Assembly (NCBI GenBank): GCA_015066385.1
Contig: SVOJ01000003.1
Location: 62,001 to 126,000 of the forward strand
Reading direction: 5' to 3'
DNA: 64,000 nt
From: Oscillospiraceae bacterium
GTDB lineage: Bacteria > Bacillota > Clostridia > Oscillospirales > Acutalibacteraceae
Shown in pieces: positions 43,985 through 52,183 of this stretch. Both the position numbers and the translations under genes were made by a program. The stretch's first letter is position 1. Each line of letters starts with the position of its first letter. The notes beneath the pieces were generated by a model that did no database searches, was not told the DNA's origin, and saw only the letters and a list, made by a program, of their open reading frames with translations.

Positions 43985-44840
43985 AAATGTTACAATCGGA
44001 AACAAAAAGGTTACCGTAACTCCGTTTGCATCGTGGATGGTTGTGTTTGTGTTGGTTCCCATGGCATTGGTTGTATATTATGCCTTGACCAACGCAGACG
44101 GTTCATTCACCTTTGAAAACTTAAAGTGGATTTATACATATCGTTCCACAATGTTCCTTTCGTTGCAATTGGCATTTATTGCAACGGTGATCTGCCTTCT
44201 TCTTGCATACCCGATTGCATACAGCATGTCGAGAGCAAGTGAAAAAATTCAACGCAATGCGACACTTATTATTATGTTGCCTATGTGGATGAATTTTCTT
44301 GTGCGAACCTACTCGTGGATGACAATTCTTGAAAATAACGGACTTATCAATTCTGCACTGCGTTCGGTTGCAGGTTTGCTCGGAACGGAGTTTGACGGAT
44401 TTCAACTGATAAACAACCGCGGTGCAATCGTTCTCGGCATGGTTTATAATTTTTTGCCGTACATGATTCTGCCTATTTATACCTCATTGACAAAGATCGA
44501 TAATTCTCTTCTTGAGGCTGCACGAGATCTGGGTTCAAACGGTTTTCATGTATTCAAGCGTGTTATTCTGCCGTTGAGCGTCCCCGGCATCATTTCAGGC
44601 ATTACGATGGTGTTCATCCCGTCTATCAGTACATTCATTATTTCAAGAATTCTCGGTGGTGGTAAGGACTATCTGATCGGCGACCTTATTGAGGATTATT
44701 TCCTCGGAAATTCCGGTGTGGTGAACTATAATGTCGGTGCCGCACTTTCGATGGTGCTGATGGTTCTTATTATGATTGCAACATTTTTAATGAATCGTTT
44801 TGATAAGGATGCAAAGACTTCGGGGGGTGGCAGAATATGA
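43977..44840 (+). CDS. potB: Spermidine/putrescine ABC transporter permease PotB
   Basis: Inner-membrane permease, 287 aa, six membrane helices (first [19 protein letters not shown]). The EAA loop [20 protein letters not shown] contacts PotA. The ATG at 43977 lies nine bases after GGAGG inside the end of potA and overlaps the potA stop by eight bases; the frame extends upstream to 43947, but without a better site. potC begins inside its stop codon. Confidence 0.94.
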   Translation: MSKNVTIGNKKVTVTPFASWMVVFVLVPMALVVYYALTNADGSFTFENLKWIYTYRSTMFLSLQLAFIATVICLLLAYPIAYSMSRASEKIQRNATLIIMLPMWMNFLVRTYSWMTILENNGLINSALRSVAGLLGTEFDGFQLINNRGAIVLGMVYNFLPYMILPIYTSLTKIDNSLLEAARDLGSNGFHVFKRVILPLSVPGIISGITMVFIPSISTFIISRILGGGKDYLIGDLIEDYFLGNSGVVNYNVGAALSMVLMVLIMIATFLMNRFDKDAKTSGGGRI

Positions 44841-45631
44841 AGAAATTCCTGAAAGCTTACAATGCACTGATTCTCACTTTTCTTTATCTGCCTATTCTTG
44901 TGGTTGTCTTCTTCTCGTTCAATGCAGGCTCATCCAGAGCAAAGTTTGAAGGCTTTTCTTTACAATGGTATGTTGAACTTTTTCAGGATGAACTCATTTT
45001 GCAATCCCTTTATTATTCCATCATTATAGCCGTATTGTCTGCTGTTATTGCAACACTGATCGGGACTCTGGCAGCAGTTGGTATTAACTCCATGAGAGGA
45101 TGGAAGAAATCCGCACTCCTGAGCATAAACAATATTCCTGTTGTGAATCCCGAAATTGTTACTGCCATTTCCATGATGATTCTGTTTGTGTTTATCCTTT
45201 CTCATTTCAACGGAATGGAAATGGGCTTCGGGACGCTTTTGATTTCACACATTACATTCAATATTCCTTATGTGGTGTTGTCGGTGTTGCCGAAACTCAA
45301 AGGGATGGACGAGAATATTTATTATGCCGCACTTGATCTCGGTTGTCCGCCTGTGAAGTCTTTTATGAAGGTGGTTATTCCGCAAATTCTTCCCGGCATT
45401 ATTTCGGGGCTCATCATGGCATTTACACTTTCGCTGGATGATTTTGTTATCAGTTATTTTAACTCGGGTGCCACATTCCAGACTCTTCCCGTAACCATTT
45501 ACTCCATGACCAAAAAACCCTATTCACTGAAGTTAAATGCACTGTCCACGTTGCTGTTTGCGGTTATTCTTGTATTGATGGTTATTTCAAACATCAAGAA
45601 GCCGGAAAACGGAAAAAAGGCAAAAAGATAA
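44837..45631 (+). CDS. potC: Spermidine/putrescine ABC transporter permease PotC
   Basis: Second permease of the polyamine importer, 264 aa with six membrane helices (LILTFLYLPILVVVFFSFN at the start). The EAA loop is YYAALDLGCPPVKSFMKVVI. The typical PotC segment AFTLSLDDFVISYFNSG is present. The ATGA overlap with potB (four bases) and GGGGGTGG upstream indicate translational coupling. potD follows at 11 bp. Confidence 0.95.
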   Translation: MKKFLKAYNALILTFLYLPILVVVFFSFNAGSSRAKFEGFSLQWYVELFQDELILQSLYYSIIIAVLSAVIATLIGTLAAVGINSMRGWKKSALLSINNIPVVNPEIVTAISMMILFVFILSHFNGMEMGFGTLLISHITFNIPYVVLSVLPKLKGMDENIYYAALDLGCPPVKSFMKVVIPQILPGIISGLIMAFTLSLDDFVISYFNSGATFQTLPVTIYSMTKKPYSLKLNALSTLLFAVILVLMVISNIKKPENGKKAKR

Positions 45632-45642
45632 GGAGGAAAAGA

Positions 45643-46710
45643 ATGAAAAAGAAAATTGTTTCCCTCCTTGCCGTTGTTTTGTTGTTGTGTTGCATGGTTT
45701 CCTGTACCCGCACGCAGGGAAGTCAGGAAGGTAAGCAAAGCATCAATGTATACAACTGGGGTGAATATATCGATCAAAGTATTTTGGATGATTTTGAGGC
45801 ACAGACCGGCATCAGAGTAAACTACACCACCTACGCAAGCAATGAAGAAATGTATTCAAAAATTGTCAGCGGTGCCGCTTCATATGATGTAATTATTCCG
45901 TCGGAATATATGATTTCAAAAATGATCAGCGAAGATTTGTTGGCAGAACTTGATTTTTCAAATATTCCTAATTATAAGTATATTGGCGAAGAATACCGCG
46001 GTCTTTCTTATGACCCTGATGAAAAATATTCAGTTCCTTATACATGGGGTACTGTGGTTATTGTTTACAATACCAAGTATGTTGACGAAGAAGATGTTGC
46101 AGACGAAAGCATTGACCTTTTATGGAACGAAAAGTATGCGGGTAATATCCTGATGTTTGACAATCCTCGCGATACATTTGCTTTGGCACATATAAAACTC
46201 GGCAATTCCATGAATACAACAAATCCCGATGACTGGATCGCTGCTGCTGAAGAGCTGAAAAAACAAAAACCGCTTGTTCAGGCTTATGTAATGGATCAGA
46301 TCTTTGATAAAATGATCAATGAAGAAGCATATATCGCCGCTTATTATGCAGGGGATGCCATGACAATGATGGAAGAAAATGAAGATCTTGCCGCATATGT
46401 GCCAAGAGAAGGCGCAAATATGTTCTTTGATTCCATGTGTGTTTTAAAATCTTCGCAGAACAAAGCAGCCGCTGAAACGTTTATAAACTTCATGTGTGAA
46501 ACGGATATTGCCGTACGCAACGCAGAAGCAGTATGGTATGCCATTCCGCATACTGCAGCATACGAAGCACTGGATCCCGAGCAGAGTGAAGATCCGCTTG
46601 TTTACCCGCCGCAAGAAGTTCTTGATAAATGTGAGGTATTTATCAATCTGAATAAGGAAACACTTGTCCTGCAAAGTGAATTGTGGATCAATCTGAAAAC
46701 TCAATATTAA
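45643..46710 (+). CDS. potD: Spermidine/putrescine-binding lipoprotein PotD
   Basis: Extracellular polyamine-binding protein, 355 aa. The lipoprotein signal peptide ends MVSC (Cys21 acylated). The mature start INVYNWGEYIDQSILDDFE is the classic PotD beginning, in which the Trp helps bind the polyamine. The segment YSVPYTWGTVVIVYN and the acidic GDAMTMMEEN match the ligand cleft. AAGGAGG precedes the ATG by six bases. Last gene of the operon, with a terminator at 46718. Spermidine versus putrescine preference cannot be judged here. Confidence 0.95.
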   Translation: MKKKIVSLLAVVLLLCCMVSCTRTQGSQEGKQSINVYNWGEYIDQSILDDFEAQTGIRVNYTTYASNEEMYSKIVSGAASYDVIIPSEYMISKMISEDLLAELDFSNIPNYKYIGEEYRGLSYDPDEKYSVPYTWGTVVIVYNTKYVDEEDVADESIDLLWNEKYAGNILMFDNPRDTFALAHIKLGNSMNTTNPDDWIAAAEELKKQKPLVQAYVMDQIFDKMINEEAYIAAYYAGDAMTMMEENEDLAAYVPREGANMFFDSMCVLKSSQNKAAAETFINFMCETDIAVRNAEAVWYAIPHTAAYEALDPEQSEDPLVYPPQEVLDKCEVFINLNKETLVLQSELWINLKTQY

Positions 46711-46717
46711 AACGATT

Positions 46718-46751
46718 TCCCGGTATCAAAAAATATCGGGAGTCTTTTTTT
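46718..46751 (+). terminator. Terminator after potD
   Basis: 9-bp stem TCCCGGTAT/ATATCGGGA (one wobble) with a 6-nt loop, then CTTTTTTT after one base. Confidence 0.82.
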
Positions 46752-46753
46752 GC

Positions 46754-46857
46754 ACTTGTGACAAGTTTTTATCAGATGTTGAGTATGCAACACAATTGCT
46801 TGCAATGTTGCAGTTGTGAATGAAATAAAAATAATATTAACAAATTGTTAACACAAT
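46754..46857. promoter_or_regulatory. Dyad-rich gene-free region before the AMP-forming ligase
   Basis: The 264-bp gap between potD and the ligase contains three dyads: ACTTGT-G-ACAAGT (46754-46766), CACAATTGC/GCAGTTGTG (46791-46799/46810-46818, one wobble) and ATTGT-TAAC-ACAAT (46844-46857). No convincing -35/-10 pair is visible. The cluster suggests one or more operators for the ligase gene. Confidence 0.4.
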
Positions 46858-46974
46858 ATTTGCGGTTTTCAGATATTTTATATTAGATAATATTGTTGCC
46901 GATTTACATGCGTAATTTACAGCAAAAAAACAATTTATCCTGAGGTAAAAAAATTAAGTTGCAGGTTTTTCATA

Positions 46975-48519
46975 ATGACAATACAGACAATAGAACAACT
47001 TTTACAACATTCCATCATGCATTTTGCGGAAAAAGATTTTTGCAGGTTTCTGCAGAATGATATAATCATAAGCAAAACATATCAGCAATTTTTTGACGAT
47101 TGTGCGGCGATGCGTCGTTATATCCGTGAAAAAGATACTACCCGCCGACATATTGCATTTATCGGTAAAACCAATTATGAATATATTGTTTGCCTGACTT
47201 CGATCATCCTGAGCGGTAATGTTGCAGTTCCGTTTGCACCGGATATTTCTGTTGCAGAGGCGGTGCAACTTTTTAGAGATGCAGATGTTTCTATGCTGTT
47301 TTGTGAGGAGGATTTTTTAGAGAAAGCAAATCAGATAAAACAGTCCTATACACAATTGGATAAAATTCATTCCTTGGGTGACAGCCGGTGGTATGAGCAA
47401 ATTTTCCGAACTTATGCTGATTATAAAACGGATGTTGATCATGCTGAACAGCAAACAAATCCCGATGATTGTGCCATGATTATTTTTACCTCCGGCACAA
47501 CCGGCAACCGAAAAGGTGTTATGCTTTCCAATAAAAATCTGGCGCATAACTCTACGTATAATGCATACCGCATGGACGACGATGATGTCAGTTTTTCAAT
47601 TCTTCCCATGCACCATGTTTTTTGCTATGCCTGTGATGTTCTGAAAACAATATATGACGGCGGAACACTGTGTCTGAACGGCAATCTTGCTGATTTATAT
47701 AAGAATCTGCTGATTTTTGAACCGACAATCATGCGTATTGTTCCGGCTGTCTGTAAATCCATACTGACTAAAATTAAAATTATTGAAAAGCGAAATCCGC
47801 AGTTGTCAAAAAGGGAAGCTGCCGAACGGATCGTCGGTAAAAATTTCAGGCGCATGATTGCGGGGAGTGCTTTTCTGAGTGCTGCAATCATTGATGAATT
47901 TGAGAAATACGGTATTTGTGCAAGACAAGGATATGGTATGAGTGAATGCAGTCCGCGTATCACGACGTCGGATTTCAGTGATACATGCAAGTATTCAAAC
48001 GGTATTTTACTGGGTATTGATGAAGTGCGCGTCGAGGATGGTGAAATTCAGGTCAAAGGCGATTCCGTTATGCTCGGTTACTACAAAAAACCGCAGGAAA
48101 CGGCAGCTGTTTTTACCGAGGACGGCTTTTTACAGACGGGAGATCTGGGTTATATTGAAGACGGACATGTTTATCTGGTTGGCAGAAAGAAAAATCTGAT
48201 TATTTTATCAAACGGAGAGAATATTTCACCGGAAGAAATTGAAAACCGCTTTTCCGATTACTCTCTGATTCGTGAGATTCTTGTGTTTGCCGATTGTGAC
48301 AGTATTGTTGCTGAAATATATCCGAATATTGAACTGTATGGCAATCTCACACCGGAAGAAACAGAATCAGAAATCAGTAAAATCGTGGATGAAGTTAATT
48401 TGTCTATGCCGACAGACCGTCAGATTCAGGAATTTCGAATCAGAAAAATTCCTTTTGAAAGAACAACAACGGGTAAAATCAAACGGACATCTTTTTATTT
48501 CGGAACGGAAGTAAAGTAA
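46975..48519 (+). CDS. AMP-forming acyl-CoA synthetase/ligase family enzyme
   Basis: Adenylate-forming enzyme of 514 aa (ANL superfamily), which activates a carboxylic acid as acyl-AMP and usually transfers it to CoA or a carrier. Motifs in order: IIFTSGTTGNRKGVMLSNKN (A3), MSECSPRITTSD after RQGYG (A5), LQTGDLGYIEDG (A7), LVGRKKNLIILSNGENISPE (A8) and TTTGKIKR with the catalytic Lys (A10). It most resembles long-chain fatty acid-CoA ligases. The ATG at 46975 has only a weak site (GCAGG), and no carrier protein or thioesterase gene is near. Substrate unknown. The dyad-rich upstream region suggests regulated expression. Confidence 0.88.
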   Translation: MTIQTIEQLLQHSIMHFAEKDFCRFLQNDIIISKTYQQFFDDCAAMRRYIREKDTTRRHIAFIGKTNYEYIVCLTSIILSGNVAVPFAPDISVAEAVQLFRDADVSMLFCEEDFLEKANQIKQSYTQLDKIHSLGDSRWYEQIFRTYADYKTDVDHAEQQTNPDDCAMIIFTSGTTGNRKGVMLSNKNLAHNSTYNAYRMDDDDVSFSILPMHHVFCYACDVLKTIYDGGTLCLNGNLADLYKNLLIFEPTIMRIVPAVCKSILTKIKIIEKRNPQLSKREAAERIVGKNFRRMIAGSAFLSAAIIDEFEKYGICARQGYGMSECSPRITTSDFSDTCKYSNGILLGIDEVRVEDGEIQVKGDSVMLGYYKKPQETAAVFTEDGFLQTGDLGYIEDGHVYLVGRKKNLIILSNGENISPEEIENRFSDYSLIREILVFADCDSIVAEIYPNIELYGNLTPEETESEISKIVDEVNLSMPTDRQIQEFRIRKIPFERTTTGKIKRTSFYFGTEVK

Positions 48520-48536
48520 AAAAGTCAAATATAGTG

Positions 48537-48572
48537 AAACGGCAGACCTTTGATCCGGTCTGCCGTTTATGT
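48537..48572. terminator. Terminator between the ligase and HD genes
   Basis: Perfect 12-bp stem AAACGGCAGACC/GGTCTGCCGTTT with an 8-nt loop. It overlaps the last codons of the convergent HD gene. The T tracts are short. Confidence 0.75.
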
Positions 48573-49139
48573 TTGCGATGTTTCTGCTGTTATTTTTCGG
48601 ATGCTGACCTCTTTTATAGCTTCCTTGAGTTGCGTTGTCCACGCTGACCATAATACATTTTCTTGTCCGTATGTCAGGTTGTCGGTATATTCATTTTCGA
48701 GCCATGTTGAAAGCGGCGCTTCATTATGAGAAATCAAAGCTTCCATATTATCCAGCGCTTTGAACAGTTTTGCTTCATGTGTTTGCATTGCATTCATTTC
48801 GTCAAAAAGGGAAGAGAGTTCATCTCTGAATCCGCAAGGCAATTCTGAAATCAGATATTTTACAGCCTCATTTTCCTTCGTTTCATCATGATTGGTTTTC
48901 AGAAATGCCGGAATATCGCCCGTAATCGCTTCACCGAAATCATGAATCAGTGACATTTTGATTACTTTGTCAATGTCGATATCCGGGTATTCATCATTAC
49001 AAAGCATTGCCATCACTGCAAGCCGCCACGAATGTTCCGCAACAGATTCCTGCCGTCCGCTGGATGTCCAGGAGTGCCGCAATGTGCATTTCAGTTTTTC
49101 AATTTTATTTAAAAAAGTTATAAAATCAATGTGGTTCAT
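48567..49139 (-). CDS. HD-domain phosphohydrolase (YfbR/HDDC2-like)
   Basis: Cytoplasmic metal-dependent phosphohydrolase, 190 aa. The HD motif residues are in SVAEHSWRLAVMAM (first His) and MSLIHDFGEAITGDIP (His-Asp); a distal Asp lies in KALDNMEALI. This arrangement matches the 5'-deoxynucleotidase YfbR/HDDC2 group, which removes phosphate from dNMPs. I chose the ATG at 49139, five bases after GGAGG; the frame extends upstream through the end of the small gene. Its start lies inside the 3' end of that gene, so the two should be translationally coupled. Confidence 0.88.
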   Translation of the reverse strand: MNHIDFITFLNKIEKLKCTLRHSWTSSGRQESVAEHSWRLAVMAMLCNDEYPDIDIDKVIKMSLIHDFGEAITGDIPAFLKTNHDETKENEAVKYLISELPCGFRDELSSLFDEMNAMQTHEAKLFKALDNMEALISHNEAPLSTWLENEYTDNLTYGQENVLWSAWTTQLKEAIKEVSIRKITAETSQT

Positions 49140-49371
49140 GTAAACCTCCGAGAATGGTTGAAACACCTTCCGAAACAAGGTCGCTTGCGATTTCCATTCC
49201 GCCGTCAATAAGTCCGTTTGCGACACCTTCTACCATGTTGCCGAAAATTTCATTCCCCGCAGCCTGAATGGAAGCACCTAAACCCTGTACCAACAAAAAA
49301 ACCAAGCAAATAAACAATATAGCAAGAACTGCAAGGATAATCAGGATCGCGACTGCGATCTTTTTTTTCAC
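49126..49371 (-). CDS. Small membrane protein, 81 aa, coupled to the HD gene
   Basis: Small protein with one strong N-terminal membrane segment (VAILIILAVLAILFICLVFLL, residues 7-27) preceded by three Lys. A Gly/Ala-rich amphipathic stretch follows (GASIQAAGNEIFGNMVEGVA and NGLIDGGMEIASDL). GTG start at 49371 with GAGGTGATG upstream. Its last 14 bases overlap the HD gene start. I do not recognise the family. The promoter at 49392-49420 drives both genes. A role as membrane anchor or partner for the HD enzyme is inference from the coupling. Confidence 0.7.
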   Translation of the reverse strand: MKKKIAVAILIILAVLAILFICLVFLLVQGLGASIQAAGNEIFGNMVEGVANGLIDGGMEIASDLVSEGVSTILGGLHEPH

Positions 49372-49391
49372 GGTATCATCACCTCAAAGCA

Positions 49392-49420
49392 AGTATATAA
49401 CATTTTTTTAAACAGTGCAA
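49392..49420 (-). promoter_or_regulatory. Promoter of the small membrane protein-HD operon
   Basis: On the minus strand TTGCAC (49415-49420) and TATACT (49392-49397), 17 bp apart. Confidence 0.75.
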
Positions 49421-49443
49421 CCGCATATTTTTTAATATTTCTA

Positions 49444-49472
49444 TTGAATAATAAAAATAAAAGTTGTATATT
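49444..49472 (+). promoter_or_regulatory. Promoter of the iol operon
   Basis: TTGAAT (49444-49449) and TATATT (49467-49472), 17 bp apart. The 5' UTR would be about 15 nt. No obvious IolR-type operator dyad is seen. Confidence 0.65.
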
Positions 49473-49493
49473 AAATAAGAAAGGGTGAATTAT

Positions 49494-50333
49494 ATGGCTC
49501 TTGTTACTTTTAAACAGTTGCTTGCGGTTGCACAGAATGAAAATAAGGCAATCGGTGCATTCAGCGTAGGCAATATGGAAATGATTATGGGTGCCGTTCA
49601 GGCTGCTGAAGAAATGAACACCCCCATTATTTTGCAGATTGCTGAAAAACGTTTGAAAAACTCACCGCTTGAACTGATGGCACCGATGATGGTGTCTGCC
49701 GCAAAAAACAGTAAAGTCGATATTGCGGTGCATCTTGATCATGGCCTGACGATTGAATGTGTAAAAAATGCTCTTGATTTTGGCTTTACTTCTGTTATGC
49801 TGGATGCTTCACTGTTGCCGTATGAGGATAATGTGAATGCAACAAAAGATGTAGTTGCAATGGCACAGAATTACGGTGCAAGTGTTGAAGCGGAATTGGG
49901 AGTTGTCGGCGGCAATGAAGGGGATACGGCAGAACACATCATTGCCTGCACGGACCCTGTTGTTGCAAAAGACTTTTGTGAAAGAACAGGCATTGATGCT
50001 TTGGCTGTTGCCATCGGCAATGCACATGGTAATTATCCCGTTTTGCCGTCTTTGCGGTTCGATATTCTTGAGGAAATTCAGGCGATTGTCAAAACACCAC
50101 TTGTTCTGCATGGCGGAACGGGAATCACGGATCCAATGTTCAGAAGTGCCATTTCGCTCGGTATACGCAAAATCAATATTGCGACAGCAAGTTTTGATTC
50201 ACTTGCAAAATATGCAAAAGAATATTGCAACAATGCAGAACCTGCTGATTATTTTAAACTTTCATCCGCTATGATCGAAGGTACTGCTAAAAACATAAAG
50301 CGTCATATAGAAATTTTTAATAATCAAGTTTGA
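49494..50333 (+). CDS. iolJ: Class II aldolase, probably 2-deoxy-5-keto-gluconate-6-phosphate aldolase
   Basis: Zinc-dependent aldolase of the fructose-bisphosphate aldolase class II family, 279 aa. The catalytic Asp and first zinc His are in VHLDHG (around residue 83). Other zinc ligands are in IGNAHGNY and LHGGTGI, and phosphate binding uses INIATASFD. By sequence alone it could be a fructose-, tagatose- or DKG-phosphate aldolase; its place as first gene of a complete inositol cluster makes IolJ the best call: it would split DKG-6-phosphate into DHAP and malonate semialdehyde. I chose the ATG at 49494, seven bases after GAAAGGGTG; a GTG at 49485 overlaps that site. Confidence 0.82.
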   Translation: MALVTFKQLLAVAQNENKAIGAFSVGNMEMIMGAVQAAEEMNTPIILQIAEKRLKNSPLELMAPMMVSAAKNSKVDIAVHLDHGLTIECVKNALDFGFTSVMLDASLLPYEDNVNATKDVVAMAQNYGASVEAELGVVGGNEGDTAEHIIACTDPVVAKDFCERTGIDALAVAIGNAHGNYPVLPSLRFDILEEIQAIVKTPLVLHGGTGITDPMFRSAISLGIRKINIATASFDSLAKYAKEYCNNAEPADYFKLSSAMIEGTAKNIKRHIEIFNNQV

Positions 50334-50355
50334 TAAAAACGGTAAGGAGTATAAG

Positions 50356-51372
50356 ATGAAGTACATTGAATTTCCGCAGAACAAAAAGTATGATCTGATC
50401 CTGCTCGGTCGTGTTGCCGTGGATTTTAATCCTGTTGACTACAATTGTCCTTTGAACGAGAGTACAACGTTCAAGCGTTATCTCGGCGGTTCTCCTGCAA
50501 ACATTGCTGTCGGTCTTGCCCGTTACGGCAAAAAGTGCGGTTTCTTTGCACGCGTTTCCGATGACCAATTCGGCACTTTTGTAACGGATTTCTTTAACAA
50601 TGAAGGCATTGATACTTCCCGTATTGTCCGTTGCAAGAACGGCGAAAAGATCGGTCTTACGTTTACTGAAATCAAATCTCCGACCGAAAGCAGCATCGTT
50701 ATGTACCGCAATGAAGCCGCAGACCTGAAACTCGAATGTGCGGACATTGATGAAGAATACATAAAAGACGGTGCAGCTTTGTTGCTCTCCGGTACGGCAC
50801 TTGCTGAAAGTCCCTCAAGAGAAGCATCACTGAAAGCACTTGCACTTGCCAAAAAGAACAATATTCCCGTCATTTTTGTTATTGACTACCGCGCATATAA
50901 TTGGAAATGCGAAGATGAGATTTCCGTTTATTATTCACTTGTTGCATCGCAGGCTGATATTATTGTCGGTTCTCGCCCCGAATATGATCTGACCGAACGA
51001 CTGATCGGTCTTGATGGCACGGATACCGCCTCAGCCGCCTATTGGCAGAATTGCGGTGCAAAAATCGTCATCATCACCCACGGCAAAGACGGTTCTACTG
51101 CATACACAAATGACGGAAAGAGTTATTCCATCAAACCGTTCCCCGTAAAACTGCTCAAATCCTTCGGCGGCGGCGACGGTTACACCTCCGCATTCCTTTA
51201 CAGTTTGTTTGAAGGCAAGGAAATTATCGACTGTCTTGAATTCGGCAGTGCGGCTGCGGCTATGCTTGTTGCAAGTCACGCTTGTTCGCAGGATATGCCC
51301 AATGTCAAGCAGGTTGAAGAATTCATTGCGGCAGAAAAAGCAGAATACGGCGAAATGGTTGCTCGTGTATAA
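50356..51372 (+). CDS. iolC: 5-dehydro-2-deoxygluconokinase
   Basis: PfkB/ribokinase-family kinase, 338 aa. It phosphorylates 2-deoxy-5-keto-gluconate, the fifth step of inositol breakdown. The N-terminal signature is GGSPANIAVGLARYGKKCGF. The C-terminal anion hole and catalytic base lie in KSFGGGDGYTSAFLYSL (around 275-290), where GGGDG takes the place of the usual GAGD. AAGGAG precedes the ATG by eight bases. The gene lies between iolJ (22 bp) and iolB (12 bp). The context is essential to separate it from other PfkB sugar kinases. Confidence 0.92.
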   Translation: MKYIEFPQNKKYDLILLGRVAVDFNPVDYNCPLNESTTFKRYLGGSPANIAVGLARYGKKCGFFARVSDDQFGTFVTDFFNNEGIDTSRIVRCKNGEKIGLTFTEIKSPTESSIVMYRNEAADLKLECADIDEEYIKDGAALLLSGTALAESPSREASLKALALAKKNNIPVIFVIDYRAYNWKCEDEISVYYSLVASQADIIVGSRPEYDLTERLIGLDGTDTASAAYWQNCGAKIVIITHGKDGSTAYTNDGKSYSIKPFPVKLLKSFGGGDGYTSAFLYSLFEGKEIIDCLEFGSAAAAMLVASHACSQDMPNVKQVEEFIAAEKAEYGEMVARV

Positions 51373-51384
51373 GAGGTATGCACT

Positions 51385-52167
51385 ATGCTTGAAAAACTTG
51401 AATTCAATGAACTGAATGAAAAACTGCTTTGTGAAATCGACGGTAAAAATGCCGACATGAACATGACGATATTCGTCAAAAAACTGTCCAAAGGCAGTGT
51501 TTTCGGTATTACAGACAGCAAATGTGAAACAGCATATTTGCTCCTGAAAGGCACACTTGCTTTTAAATGGAACGGCAATATTGAGTTGGCACAAAGAATC
51601 AATGCGTTTGAAAAGAAACCGTATTGCTTACATGTTCCGAAGAATGTAAAAGTTGAAATTGAAGCTTGCAGTGATTGTGAATTCATCGTTCAGCAGGCTG
51701 AAAATGATACCATATTTGAGCCTGTGTTCTACAAGCCCGAAGATGTTTTATATCAGGAATTCGGTGTCGGACAATGGAATGGTGCAGGGCACCGCGTAGT
51801 TTCCACCATTTTTGATTATGATAATGCCCCGTATTCCAAAATGGTTCTCGGTGAAGTCTTTAATAAGCCCGGCTGTTGGTCGAGTTATCCTCCGCACCAT
51901 CATCCGCAACCCGAAGTTTACTATTATCAATTCAATCCCGAGCAGGGCTTCGGTGCTTGCTTCAACGGCGAAACAGCCTACAAGAGCGAACACGGCGATG
52001 CTTGCTTCATCCATGACGGGGAGGACCATCAGCAGGTAACTGCCCCCGGTTACGATATGTATTATGTGTGGATGATCCGTCACATTGACAATGATCCTTG
52101 GTATAAGACCACACGTTTTACGGCACCCGAACATGAGTGGTTATTAAAAGACGATTATTCCAAATAA
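51385..52167 (+). CDS. iolB: 5-deoxy-glucuronate isomerase
   Basis: Cupin-fold isomerase of 260 aa that converts 5-deoxy-glucuronate to 2-deoxy-5-keto-gluconate. The metal-binding cupin motif is [19 protein letters not shown] (around 172-190), typical of KduI/IolB proteins, and [20 protein letters not shown] is the second cupin motif. The N-terminal half is a degenerate cupin. AAGAGGT lies upstream of the ATG. Position between iolC and iolD fits the pathway. Confidence 0.93.
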   Translation: MLEKLEFNELNEKLLCEIDGKNADMNMTIFVKKLSKGSVFGITDSKCETAYLLLKGTLAFKWNGNIELAQRINAFEKKPYCLHVPKNVKVEIEACSDCEFIVQQAENDTIFEPVFYKPEDVLYQEFGVGQWNGAGHRVVSTIFDYDNAPYSKMVLGEVFNKPGCWSSYPPHHHPQPEVYYYQFNPEQGFGACFNGETAYKSEHGDACFIHDGEDHQQVTAPGYDMYYVWMIRHIDNDPWYKTTRFTAPEHEWLLKDDYSK

Positions 52168-52183
52168 AGAAAGGACAGATTGT

